The notes under the pieces were generated by a model. The model was not told where the DNA came from. It did no database searches and saw only the letters and a list, made by a program, of their open reading frames with translations. From NAT127 sp034717695 (lineage in GTDB: Bacteria; Pseudomonadota; Gammaproteobacteria; Pseudomonadales; Porticoccaceae), in the NCBI GenBank assembly GCA_034717695.1, contig JAYELS010000030.1, positions 1 to 64,000 of the forward strand: DNA of 64,000 bases, in the 5' to 3' direction. Both the position numbers and the translations under genes were made by a program. This document shows positions 7,491 to 15,377 of the stretch, piece by piece; position 1 is the stretch's first letter; the number at the start of each line of letters is the position of its first letter.

Positions 7491-10184
7491 ATGAACAGCA
7501 AGCGTAAATTACTGGCCGTGGCCATCGCCACGGCGCCCCTCTGGCACCTCGCCGCCGAGGCGCAGGACGTCACCAAGCCGGAGGTCAACCCCACCATCGA
7601 GGAAGTGGTGGTCACCGCCCGCCTCAAGAGCGCCGCCGAGGATGTGGTGCTCGAACGCATGGACCACGAGGCGGTCACCGATATTCTCAGTTCCGAACTG
7701 ATCGGCCGCATCGGCGATTCCACCGTCGCCACCGCCCTGCGCCGGGTGCCGGGCGTCACCCTGGTGGACGACAAGTTCATCTACGTGCGGGGCCTCGGCG
7801 AGCGCTATTCCAGCACATTGCTGAACGGCGCCTCGGTGCCGTCGCCGGACCTGACCCGGTCCGTGCTGCCCCTGGATATCTTCCCCACCAGCATCGTCGA
7901 GTCCCTGTCGGTGCAGAAGGGCTTCACCCCGGACATGCCCGCGGCATTCGGTGGCGGCAGCGTCGATATCCGCACCAAGAGCATTCCCGAGGAATTCGTC
8001 TTCAATGTCGAGATCGGCGCCAGCCACAACACCGAGACCAGCGGCAGCGGCCTGCGCACCGATGGCGGTGGCGATGACCGCTGGGGCACCGACGACGGCA
8101 CCCGCGCCCTGCCGGGGGTGATCAAGGGCGCCCTGGACAGCTACCAGGGTGATATCGGCACCAACAATATCCTCACCTTTCTCCAGCGCCAGGATAGCGG
8201 CAACACCCGCGCCGACGCAGAGCTGGTCAACCGCGAGCTGGCCAAGTCCCTGAAGCGGGATATCAGCCCCTACAGCGATGATCCCAGCGAGAACATCGAC
8301 GGCCAGGTGAACCTCGGCAATCGGTTCTATTTCGACAATGGCATGGAGTTCGGCTTCCTGTCCGGCCTGTCCTACGAGGATGTGTTCGACACCACCGTCA
8401 CCACCGAGCGGGAATTCGCCAACCCGGAGGAGTACGTGGGCGAGCGCACCCGCTCCAACCGGGAGGTGAACCTCACCGGCAACCTGGGCCTCGGCTTTCG
8501 CGTCAACGGCGAGCAGGAGATCAACACCACCAGCCTGTTCCTGCGCAATACCGACGACACCGTGTCGCTGCGGGATTACCACAACGCCAACCGGCCACTG
8601 TCCAGCGGCCAGGGCACCCGCTCCTTCGACATCCGCTACGACGAGCGGGAGATGCTGGTCAACCAGCTCAAGGGCCGCCATGTGTGGGGCGAGGAAACCC
8701 GCGACCTGCTCGGCCTCGAATGGCTGGGTGAGAAGCTGCCGTTCCTCGATCAGCTGAAACTCGACTGGTACTACTCCGACGCCGAGGTCACCTCCGAGGT
8801 GCCGAGCGAGATCAACGTCGAGTCCATCACCCAGACGGATCCCGCCGGCAACGTGCTGGTATCCAACGTACAGCTCGGGTCGAGCATGGCGGACTACCGC
8901 TTCACCGATCTGGAGGACGAGGTGTTGAGCAACGGCTGGTCCGTCAGCCTGCCGGTGTTTCTCGGGGAATTCGATATCGAGCTGACCGGCGGCTACGACT
9001 ACGTGCGCAAGACGCGGATCTACAAGCAGCTGGATTTCCAGCTGGGCACCACCAATTCCGGCGCGGCGGTGCTGGCGGGGCAGGACCTCGACACCCTGTT
9101 CGGCGACGCCAATATCGACAATCCGGACTATGGCTTTGGCCTCAACGTGTCGCCCTCCACGGCCCGCAGCTATCTGGCGGCGGTGGTCAACGAATCCACT
9201 TATCTCAAGTCCGATATCACCTGGCGGGATACCTGGCGCCTGATCCTCGGGGGCCGCTACGAGGAATACATCCAGGTCGGCCTGCCCTGGCAGCCCCTCA
9301 ACTACACCACCAGCCAGATCTCCATGGACCCGGAGGAATTGCGCCGGGGCGTGTTCACCGACGACAAGATCTACCCCGCGCTGTCCCTGGTGTACATGGG
9401 GCAGGATTTCTGGGCGGAGACCTTCCAGTTGCGCTTCAACTACTCCGAAACCGTGGTGCGCCCCGATCTTCGTGAAGTGTCGGATTCCAGCTACCGCGAT
9501 CCGATCACCGATTTCCTGGTGTTCGGCAACCCGGATGTGGTGCCCTCCGATATCAAGAACTACGATGTGCGGGCCGAGTGGTTCTTCGACAATGGCGACA
9601 GCTTCACCGTGTCGCTGTTCTACAAGGATATCGCCAACCCCATCGAGTACTTCGAGACCGCCGGTGGCGACAACCTGATCGCGTCCCAGATCGTCAACGC
9701 CGACAGCGGCGAAGTGACGGGGGTGGAAGTTGAATGGCTGAAGGAGCTGTCGTTCCTGGGCGAGTTCTTCAATCCCTTCTTCGTGGCGGGCAACGTCACC
9801 GTGATGGATCACGAACTCACCGCCGGCGATGCCGCCGACGCGCCCACCAACAGCACCCGCGGGCTGTCCGGTGCCTCGGATTATGTCGCCAACATCCAGC
9901 TCGGCTTCGATTCCGATGACGGCAAGCACGCCGCGACCCTGGTGTACAACGTCTACGACGAGCGCCTGTTCACCGCCGGCCGCCTCGGCGACCCGGATAC
10001 CCTGGAGCAGCCCTTCAACTCCCTGGATGTCACCTACTCCTACTACCTGAGCGACAACTTCACCATCAAGGCGAAGCTGAAGAACCTGCTCAACGAATCC
10101 GTTGAGCTGGAGCAGGGCGGCGTGAAGATCTACGAGGAAGAGAAGGGGCTCGCCGCGAGCCTGGCGGTGCAGTGGCAGTATTGA
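7491..10184 (+). CDS. TonB-dependent outer-membrane receptor (Pho locus)
   Basis: 897 residues. A signal peptide (cleavage near AEAQ) precedes the TonB-box-like IEEVVVTAR. The plug domain contains RRVPGVTLVDDKFIYVRGLGER and AAFGGGSVDIRT. A long 22-strand-type barrel ends in the typical aromatic C-terminus (LAVQWQY). Such receptors use the proton-motive force, via TonB/ExbBD, to import scarce or bulky ligands across the outer membrane. The gene lies 98 bases after the lipoprotein with no separate promoter visible, so the two probably form one operon under the Pho-box array. By context the ligand may contain phosphorus; the sequence alone does not say which. A strong terminator follows. Confidence 0.9.
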   Translation: MNSKRKLLAVAIATAPLWHLAAEAQDVTKPEVNPTIEEVVVTARLKSAAEDVVLERMDHEAVTDILSSELIGRIGDSTVATALRRVPGVTLVDDKFIYVRGLGERYSSTLLNGASVPSPDLTRSVLPLDIFPTSIVESLSVQKGFTPDMPAAFGGGSVDIRTKSIPEEFVFNVEIGASHNTETSGSGLRTDGGGDDRWGTDDGTRALPGVIKGALDSYQGDIGTNNILTFLQRQDSGNTRADAELVNRELAKSLKRDISPYSDDPSENIDGQVNLGNRFYFDNGMEFGFLSGLSYEDVFDTTVTTEREFANPEEYVGERTRSNREVNLTGNLGLGFRVNGEQEINTTSLFLRNTDDTVSLRDYHNANRPLSSGQGTRSFDIRYDEREMLVNQLKGRHVWGEETRDLLGLEWLGEKLPFLDQLKLDWYYSDAEVTSEVPSEINVESITQTDPAGNVLVSNVQLGSSMADYRFTDLEDEVLSNGWSVSLPVFLGEFDIELTGGYDYVRKTRIYKQLDFQLGTTNSGAAVLAGQDLDTLFGDANIDNPDYGFGLNVSPSTARSYLAAVVNESTYLKSDITWRDTWRLILGGRYEEYIQVGLPWQPLNYTTSQISMDPEELRRGVFTDDKIYPALSLVYMGQDFWAETFQLRFNYSETVVRPDLREVSDSSYRDPITDFLVFGNPDVVPSDIKNYDVRAEWFFDNGDSFTVSLFYKDIANPIEYFETAGGDNLIASQIVNADSGEVTGVEVEWLKELSFLGEFFNPFFVAGNVTVMDHELTAGDAADAPTNSTRGLSGASDYVANIQLGFDSDDGKHAATLVYNVYDERLFTAGRLGDPDTLEQPFNSLDVTYSYYLSDNFTIKAKLKNLLNESVELEQGGVKIYEEEKGLAASLAVQWQY

Positions 10185-10202
10185 TCGCCAGTTCCCCGCA
10201 AG

Positions 10203-10238
10203 ACAAAAAAGGGCCGCGGTGACGCGGCCCTTTTTTGT
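10203..10238 (+). terminator. Rho-independent terminator after the receptor
   Basis: A-rich arm, GGGCCGCG, loop GTGA, then CGCGGCCC followed by TTTTTT. The stem extends into the A/T arms, so it could work on both strands. It closes the lipoprotein/receptor operon. Confidence 0.92.
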
Positions 10239-10274
10239 GGGGATGGGTCAGGACCCGGGTTTCAGGTATGGCAT

Positions 10275-10304
10275 TTGTCTATACATTTGCACGCTGGCTA
10301 TAAT
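10275..10304 (+). promoter_or_regulatory. Sigma-70-like promoter of the small RHH gene
   Basis: TTGTCT at 10275-10280 and a perfect TATAAT at 10299-10304 are separated by 18 bases, 28 bases before the ATG of the small DNA-binding protein. Within it TGTCTATACA is nearly self-complementary and could be an operator. Confidence 0.6.
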
Positions 10305-10331
10305 CCCCCTTTACCTCACCGGGTTCGGGCC

Positions 10332-10508
10332 ATGGGAGAAAAGAAGAAAAAAGCCGTCAAGAACAAGGACGCGCAACTGATCATTCGGGTCAGCAAGGAG
10401 GAACGCAAGGCCTTCATCGACCTGTGCGAAGCCCTGGATACCAGCGCCGCGCGGGAAATTCGCCGTTTCATGCGGGAATTCGTCGCCGCCCACGGCGAGG
10501 GTGGATAA
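10332..10508 (+). CDS. Small ribbon-helix-helix (CopG/Arc-like) protein
   Basis: 58 residues. A lysine-rich N-terminus (GEKKKKAVKNK) precedes a strand QLIIRV and two helices (SKEERKAFIDLCEAL, AAREIRRFMREFV). This is the size and layout of an Arc/CopG-type ribbon-helix-helix DNA-binding dimer. I chose the ATG at 10332 because a good promoter ends 28 bases upstream and earlier codons in the frame carry no plausible start. There is no toxin gene beside it, so it is probably a free-standing regulator. Its targets are unknown; the nearby 17-bp palindrome at 11035-11051 is one candidate. It converges with the TonB-C-domain gene. Confidence 0.68.
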   Translation: MGEKKKKAVKNKDAQLIIRVSKEERKAFIDLCEALDTSAAREIRRFMREFVAAHGEGG

Positions 10509-10535
10509 CGCCCCCGCCGTGGGGTGGTTGCCTTG

Positions 10536-10964
10536 CTAGCGAACATTCAGGGCGAGCTGCGGCTTGCCCGCCTCGTCCCGGACGATTTCATAGATGAAGC
10601 GCTTCTTGAGGCCGTCGGTGCTGGCGGGCTCCCCCGCGTCGTAGGCCCGGGAGAAGGTGGTGCCCTCGAGGATGCGCACGGTGGCGCCGTCGAAGAAGCC
10701 CCGGGGGGAGGACTTAAGGATCTCGATATTGTCCGCCTTGCCCTCGGCGTTGACGCTGTATTGCACCAGCACCTCTCCGGTCAGCCCGCGGCGCAAGGCC
10801 ATGCGGGGATAGACGGGCGCCGGCTGGAACACCATCTCGCCCTGGCCCAGGGAAATCCCCTGGAGACCCTTGACCTCGATGTCGTACATCGAGCTGCCCG
10901 CTTGGGCGGTGGCGCCGGCCAGCAGCAGCGCGCCGGTGACGAGACAAGTTGCACGCAGTTTCAT
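10536..10964 (-). CDS. Secreted protein consisting of a TonB C-terminal domain
   Basis: 142 residues. A cleavable signal peptide (about 1-22, ending ATAQA) is followed directly by a TonB C-terminal fold with PVYPRMALRRGLTGEVLVQYSVNAEG and the usual ILKSSPRGFFDGATV segment. There is no N-terminal transmembrane anchor, ExbB-contacting motif or Pro-rich spacer. It should therefore be a soluble periplasmic protein, not an energy transducer by itself. It could modulate the neighbouring TonB-dependent receptor, but this is inference. It is transcribed divergently from phoB across a 280-base region that holds a palindrome and Pho boxes. No Pho box reads in its own direction. Confidence 0.8.
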   Translation of the reverse strand: MKLRATCLVTGALLLAGATAQAGSSMYDIEVKGLQGISLGQGEMVFQPAPVYPRMALRRGLTGEVLVQYSVNAEGKADNIEILKSSPRGFFDGATVRILEGTTFSRAYDAGEPASTDGLKKRFIYEIVRDEAGKPQLALNVR

Positions 10965-11034
10965 CGTATTACCCCCTTTTTATGGTGTCGCCCGCCCCGC
11001 TTGGGTTGGTGCGACGTCTATGTGATACCTGTTC

Positions 11035-11051
11035 TATATACTGAGTATATA
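11035..11051. promoter_or_regulatory. 17-bp perfect palindrome, likely operator
   Basis: TATATACT-G-AGTATATA is a perfect 8+1+8 palindrome, about 70 bases upstream of the TonB-C-domain gene and about 190 bases before phoB. It overlaps the AT-rich region expected to hold the promoter of the minus-strand gene. It resembles a dimeric repressor site; the regulator is unknown. Confidence 0.5.
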
Positions 11052-11093
11052 CATTTTGCGTTTTCGGGCAATATTTTTAATGAAATCAGTGTT

Positions 11094-11111
11094 TTGTCAT
11101 CTTTTTGTCAT
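11094..11111 (+). promoter_or_regulatory. Pho box 1 upstream of phoB
   Basis: TTGTCAT-CTTT-TTGTCAT matches the PhoB consensus of two 7-base direct repeats separated by four bases. It lies 133 bases upstream of the phoB ATG and reads toward it. Confidence 0.82.
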
Positions 11112-11169
11112 ATTTGCGTGGTAGTTGGCCTCCCGCGAGGGTTGGCCCGGCGGCGAGGATTTCCCGCCG

Positions 11170-11187
11170 CTGTCACGACACTGTCAT
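11170..11187 (+). promoter_or_regulatory. Pho box 2 upstream of phoB
   Basis: CTGTCAC-GACA-CTGTCAT is an almost perfect 7-4-7 Pho box, 57 bases before the phoB ATG, at a typical distance for direct activation of a promoter with a weak -35. Together with box 1 it indicates autoregulation by phospho-PhoB. Confidence 0.88.
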
Positions 11188-11244
11188 CCGAAAATACTTA
11201 AATTGACGCTGAATTTTGCCGTCATCCCCCGTGAAGCCTCGACC

Positions 11245-11946
11245 ATGCCCGACCAAACCGTATTGATCATCGATGACGAAGCGGCCATCCGCGACATGGT
11301 CAGCGTCGCCTTTGAAGTTGCCGGGTTCAACTGCCTGCAGGCCGACAATGCCCGCGATGGCCACGCCCTGATCATCGACCGCAAGCCCGACCTGGTATTG
11401 CTCGACTGGATGATGCCGGTCACCAGTGGCATTGAGCTGCTGCGCCGTCTGCGCCGGGACGAGCTCACCGACAAGATCCCGGTGATCATGCTCACCGCCA
11501 AAGCGGAGGAGGACAACCTGGTGCAGGGCCTTGAGGGCGGGGCCGACGACTATATCGCCAAGCCCTTCTCCCCCCGGGAGCTGATCGCCCGGGCCAAGAC
11601 GGTGCTGCGCCGCAAGCAGCCGGACATGCCCGAAGAGGTGATCCGGGTGCTGGAACTGGAGTTCGATCCCGTCAGCTACCACGTCAGCATCGCGGGGCAG
11701 CAGGTGGCCATGGGGCCCACGGAGTTCCGCCTGCTGACCTTCTTCCTCACCCACCAGGACCGGGTCTACTCCCGGGACCAGATCCTCAACCACGTCTGGG
11801 GCGGCAACGTCTACATGGACGAGCGCACCGTCGACGTCCATATCCGCCGCCTGCGCAAGGCCCTGTCCATCAAGGACCACAACCAGCTGATCCAGACGGT
11901 GCGCGGGGTGGGCTACCGCTTCTCCACCAAGCTCAGTACCCTCTAG
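11245..11946 (+). CDS. phoB: Phosphate-regulon response regulator PhoB
   Basis: 233 residues, an OmpR-family response regulator. The receiver domain has the acidic pair IDDEAAIRDM, the phosphoacceptor aspartate in LVLLDWMMP, the MLTAK switch threonine and the lysine of IAKPFSPRE. The winged-helix domain carries MGPTEFRLLTFF, VYSRDQILNHVWG and RTVDVHIRRLRKAL, which are nearly diagnostic for PhoB, and ends in VGYRFSTKL. It activates phosphate-starvation genes at Pho boxes such as the two in front of it and the array at 5549. The usual partner kinase gene phoR does not follow: the next gene is an unrelated receptor 426 bases on. The start at 11245 gives the standard length. Confidence 0.95.
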   Translation: MPDQTVLIIDDEAAIRDMVSVAFEVAGFNCLQADNARDGHALIIDRKPDLVLLDWMMPVTSGIELLRRLRRDELTDKIPVIMLTAKAEEDNLVQGLEGGADDYIAKPFSPRELIARAKTVLRRKQPDMPEEVIRVLELEFDPVSYHVSIAGQQVAMGPTEFRLLTFFLTHQDRVYSRDQILNHVWGGNVYMDERTVDVHIRRLRKALSIKDHNQLIQTVRGVGYRFSTKLSTL

Positions 11947-12372
11947 CGCTCTCCGTAATGCGCCGCTGCGCGCCCGCCAAGCACCCCCACTGGGGATGCT
12001 TGGCGACATCCCTGGGGCCAAAAAATTCCCCTCCCACCCTTGTTTGTTGAACACATCTGTGGATAAATGTCGCCGCCGATGTTAAGTCAATCGACTTAGG
12101 TTGCCGGGGCGCCCCGAGTGCCCGCGGCATGCTGGGGTTCTGGTGGCAAGGATCCCAATAACGATAGGCTCGAACGGGAATGACACAGGGGATTCGACAA
12201 AGCTGAGGGATCCGCACCCATAGTAAGCCAGCCCGGTGCCCCTGTGCCCCGGCCACTGGCGCCATCCATGCCGGAAAGGATCCTCGGCGCTTCAGCCCAA
12301 AAATCCCCCATTGCTCGGCCCCCATTGAGCGTTACCGCGTCACAACACAATGTACCTTTGGAGGGTATTAAC
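11947..12372 (+). other. 426-base leader/intergenic region before the second TonB receptor
   Basis: No credible gene is seen. It holds a hairpin after phoB (separate entry), a 6-4-6 inverted repeat TAAGTC-AATC-GACTTA at 12083-12098 that could be an operator, and a GC-rich stretch from about 12100 to 12340. In the last part GGGAA (12176-12180), GCCACTG (12252-12258) and GGAAAGG (12273-12279) occur in the order and rough spacing of cobalamin-riboswitch core elements. The essential B12 box (CAGGAGACC) is missing, so a canonical riboswitch is not supported. GGAGGG at 12360-12365 is the ribosome binding site of the receptor gene. Confidence 0.5.
11976..12004 (+). terminator. Hairpin after phoB
   Basis: GCCAAGCA pairs with TGCTTGGC around an inner CCCC/GGGG stem, 30 bases after the phoB stop. 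No T tract follows, so termination efficiency is uncertain, but it marks the end of a monocistronic phoB unit. Confidence 0.55.
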
Positions 12373-14820
12373 ATGGACATCAAACGCACTCTGGCTCGCT
12401 CCTCCCTGGCGCTCGCCGTCAGCGGCCTGGCGCTTCCCGCGATGGCACAGATCGACGAGATCGTGGTCACCGCCCGGAAAACCGAGGAAAGCCTGCAATC
12501 CACTCCCGTGGCCGTCACCGCATTGAATGAAGTGATGCTGGCCCAGGCCCAGGTAACGGAGCTGGCCGATCTGCAACGCACCGCCCCCAGCCTGTCCATC
12601 ATGTCCGGCGGCACCGGCTCCTCCGCGCTGGTCTTCGTGGCCATTCGCGGCAACGCCCAGGTTTCCCCCAGCGGCGGCACCGATCCCGCGGTCGCCACCT
12701 ACGTCGACGGCGTCTACCTGGCCCGCCCCACCGGCGGTAACGTCGACATGTTCGATGTCTCCCAGGCGGAAGTGCTGCGCGGCCCCCAGGGTACGCTGTT
12801 TGGCCGCAACACCACCGGCGGCGCCCTCAACATCAAGACCAATGACCCCACCGGCGAGCTGGAAGGCTACGTCAAGGGCGAAGTCGGCAACTACGAGCAC
12901 CGCAAGGTCGAGGCGGTGGTGAACCTGCCCATCGTCGGCGAGGAGCTCGCCACGCGCTTCGCCGTGCGCTACAACGATCGCGACGGTTTCGGCGATTACC
13001 GCCCCTACACCGATCCCAACGGCTTCTTCTTCAACGGTCTCGACCAGGAAGCTGGCGACGTCGACAAGAATTCCTACGCCCGCGGCAAGATCCGCTGGGA
13101 GCCCATGGACAAGAACTTCGACGCCACCCTGGGCTTTGACTGGAGCGACTTCGAGGACAGCGGGCAGCGCACCGAGCTGATGGCATTCAACCCCGCCGGC
13201 GCCAACGGCTTTGCCGGCGTCATCGCCAACAGCGTCGGCTTCAATGCCGCCAATTTCCTCGGCCAGCAAAAGTTCGGTGACTCCTACTGGAACGCCGACA
13301 ATTCCTCCGTCAACCCCTATCCGGCGGACCCCCGCCTGGCCAAGCCCGGCTCCACCAACGAAGGCCAGGGCGTCTACCTCGACGTCAATGTCGCCCTCGG
13401 CGAAGTCGACTTCAAATCCATCACCGCCTACCGGGAAGCAACCTCTTCCGGCACCGTGGATCTGGACGGCACCCCGATGCAGCTGCTGACCTTCTACAGC
13501 GAGTGGGATCAGGACCAGATCAGCCAGGAGTTCCAGCTGAGCGGCAACTTCAACGATGATCTCGACTGGATCACCGGCCTTTACTACTTCCAGGAAGACA
13601 GCGGCGACTTCTCCGTCAACCGCTTCGGTGGCGGCGACATGGAGCTGGCGCTGGAACGCATTGGCCAGGTTCCCCCCGGCTCCAACTTCCCCCTGGCGCT
13701 GATCGGCGCGGCGCTCAGCACCAACGACGCCATGCACGACAACACCTCCTACGGCGCCTTTGCCCAGGCCAACTACTCGTTCACCGAGAACCTGCGCGGC
13801 ACCCTGGGTTTCCGCTACACCTTCGACGAGCGTGAGACCCAGATCTTCAGCCAGAACCCCGAGGCCGGCCAGCCCGGCGTCGCCCAGCCCGGCTGCAAGA
13901 TCGCCCCCGCGGATCGCGACATTCCCAACGGCCCCTGCCAGCGCACCCAGAATGCCGAGTTCGAGTACCCGGCGTGGATCATCAGCATGGATTACCAGGC
14001 CACCGATGACCTGTTCTTCTATGCCAAGACCAGCGGTGCCTCCATGGCCGGTGGCTGGAACTTCCGTTCCTCCAGCAACCCCTCCTTCGAGCCCGAGCAG
14101 GTCAAGGACGTCGAGCTGGGCTTCAAGTCCGATCTGTTTGACGGCATGGTGCGTCTGAATGGTGCCTTCTTCTTCATGAAGGCCAGCGACCAGCAGCGTC
14201 TGATCAACATCGCCGAGGGGACGACTCCGGTACAGTTCATCCGCAACGCCGGCCAGTCCGAGGCGCAGGGCGCCGAGTTCGAGCTGACCTGGCTGCCCTG
14301 GGAAGGTCTCTCCGTGAATGCCAGCCTGTCGCTGCTCGACATGGAGTACGACAAGTACGAGTCGGATGAGCTGATCACCTCCGGCCCCAATGCCGGCCAG
14401 GTCGTCAAACTGGACCGCAGCGGCGAGAACGCGCCCCACGCCCCGGAGATGACGTTCAGCATCGGTGCCACCCAGACCATCCCGACTTCCCTGGGCGAGG
14501 TGGATCTCCATGTTGACTACTACCGGGTTGACGAAACCTGGTTCCAGGACAGCACCGTGATCCCGGAGGAGGGCGCTGCTGTACGTGCTCGCCAGGCCGA
14601 GGAGAAGAAGTGGAACTCGATCCCCGAGTATGACCTCGTCAATGCCCAGGCCACCCTGCGCACCGACGATGGCCAGTGGGAGTTCGCTCTGTGGGGCAAG
14701 AACCTCACCGACGAGGAGTACTACACCAGCGTGGGTAACTTCTGGAACTCCTTTGGCACCGCGCTGCGCTACGTGGGCGATCCCCGCACCTACGGCGCCA
14801 GCGTCAAGTACAACTGGTAA
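12373..14820 (+). CDS. TonB-dependent outer-membrane receptor, second copy
   Basis: 815 residues. The signal peptide ends near PAMAQ and is followed at once by the TonB box DEIVVTARK. The plug contains LRGPQGTLFGRNTTGGALNI, the classic signature of the large proteobacterial 'pesticin/iron-complex' receptor family. The barrel ends in an aromatic residue (YGASVKYNW). These receptors take up siderophores, vitamins or plant/algal compounds; the ligand cannot be inferred here. It differs from the receptor at 7491 in both plug and barrel, so it is not a recent duplicate. I see no Pho box in its leader. A strong terminator follows, so it is probably transcribed alone. Confidence 0.9.
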   Translation: MDIKRTLARSSLALAVSGLALPAMAQIDEIVVTARKTEESLQSTPVAVTALNEVMLAQAQVTELADLQRTAPSLSIMSGGTGSSALVFVAIRGNAQVSPSGGTDPAVATYVDGVYLARPTGGNVDMFDVSQAEVLRGPQGTLFGRNTTGGALNIKTNDPTGELEGYVKGEVGNYEHRKVEAVVNLPIVGEELATRFAVRYNDRDGFGDYRPYTDPNGFFFNGLDQEAGDVDKNSYARGKIRWEPMDKNFDATLGFDWSDFEDSGQRTELMAFNPAGANGFAGVIANSVGFNAANFLGQQKFGDSYWNADNSSVNPYPADPRLAKPGSTNEGQGVYLDVNVALGEVDFKSITAYREATSSGTVDLDGTPMQLLTFYSEWDQDQISQEFQLSGNFNDDLDWITGLYYFQEDSGDFSVNRFGGGDMELALERIGQVPPGSNFPLALIGAALSTNDAMHDNTSYGAFAQANYSFTENLRGTLGFRYTFDERETQIFSQNPEAGQPGVAQPGCKIAPADRDIPNGPCQRTQNAEFEYPAWIISMDYQATDDLFFYAKTSGASMAGGWNFRSSSNPSFEPEQVKDVELGFKSDLFDGMVRLNGAFFFMKASDQQRLINIAEGTTPVQFIRNAGQSEAQGAEFELTWLPWEGLSVNASLSLLDMEYDKYESDELITSGPNAGQVVKLDRSGENAPHAPEMTFSIGATQTIPTSLGEVDLHVDYYRVDETWFQDSTVIPEEGAAVRARQAEEKKWNSIPEYDLVNAQATLRTDDGQWEFALWGKNLTDEEYYTSVGNFWNSFGTALRYVGDPRTYGASVKYNW

Positions 14821-14863
14821 CCTGCCGGTTGGCGGGCCTTCGGGCCCGCATGCCGCGCCACTC

Positions 14864-14887
14864 GGGCTGCTTCGGCAGCCCTTTTTT
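14864..14887 (+). terminator. Terminator after the second receptor
   Basis: GGGCTGC-TTCG-GCAGCCC followed by six T residues: a 7-bp stem with a stable tetraloop, 44 bases after the stop codon. Confidence 0.93.
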
Positions 14888-14916
14888 GTGCCTGGTTTTT
14901 GGGGTTCCTGAAACGA

Positions 14917-14940
14917 CAACGCCCCGAAAACGGGGCGTTG
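14917..14940 (-). terminator. Hairpin after fdxA
   Basis: CAACGCCCCG-AAAA-CGGGGCGTTG is a perfect 10-bp stem, 27 bases beyond the fdxA stop on the minus strand. The T tract on that side is poor, so it is a probable rather than certain terminator. Confidence 0.65.
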
Positions 14941-14967
14941 CGTGGGAGGGATGTCGAGGCGGGGCTA

Positions 14968-15291
14968 TCAGCGTTCCAGCAGCGCCAGCTTGCCGGGCTT
15001 GCCATCCCATTCCTCGGCGTCCGGCGGGGAGTCCTTCTTCTGGGTGATGTTGGGCCAGATCTGCGCAAGCTCCGCATTGAGCTCCAGGAACACTTCCTGG
15101 CCGGCGGGCAGTTCGTCCTCGGCGAAAATGGCCTCGGCGGGGCACTCCGGCTCGCACAGTGCGCAATCGATGCACTCGTCGGGGTGGATCACCAGAAAGT
15201 TGGGGCCCTCGTAAAAGCAGTCCACCGGGCAGACTTCGACGCAGTCCGTGTGTTTGCACTTGATGCAGTTTTCGCCAACAACAAAGGTCAT
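14968..15291 (-). CDS. fdxA: 7Fe ferredoxin FdxA
   Basis: 107 residues, the standard size of this family. The N-terminal half has the seven-iron cysteine pattern: C-x7-C-x3-C-P (CIKCKHTDCVEVCP) for the 3Fe-4S site and CIDCALCEPECP for the 4Fe-4S site. A long C-terminal extension (LNAELAQIWPNITQKK) is typical of the Azotobacter FdI type. It is a cytoplasmic electron carrier; its redox partners are not known here. Its position directly after mutS on the same strand is the arrangement I know from Pseudomonas. It has its own promoter in the 86-base gap. Confidence 0.95.
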   Translation of the reverse strand: MTFVVGENCIKCKHTDCVEVCPVDCFYEGPNFLVIHPDECIDCALCEPECPAEAIFAEDELPAGQEVFLELNAELAQIWPNITQKKDSPPDAEEWDGKPGKLALLER

Positions 15292-15336
15292 GGGCTGGGG
15301 TCTCCTGTTAGCTGGTTGTGGCCCGGGAAGGGGTGG

Positions 15337-15365
15337 ATTATAGGTGAAAAAATTGTGTCAGTCAG
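15337..15365 (-). promoter_or_regulatory. Promoter of fdxA
   Basis: On the minus strand, a perfect TATAAT (complement of 15337-15342) is preceded after 17 bases by CTGACT (complement of 15360-15365), about 45 bases before the fdxA ATG. Confidence 0.68.
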
Positions 15366-15377
15366 CCCGCAAGCGGG

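Noticed and set aside
7509..9929. 806-codon minus-strand frame inside the first TonB receptor
   Set aside because: Antisense of a clear receptor gene, with composition typical of a shadow and no start signals.
12176..12279. Canonical cobalamin riboswitch before the second receptor
   Set aside because: Some core-like blocks are present, but the B12 box is missing. Kept only as a weak structured-leader finding.
12340..14919. 859-codon minus-strand frame across the second TonB receptor
   Set aside because: Spans the entire receptor and its terminator with no recognisable domain. Shadow.
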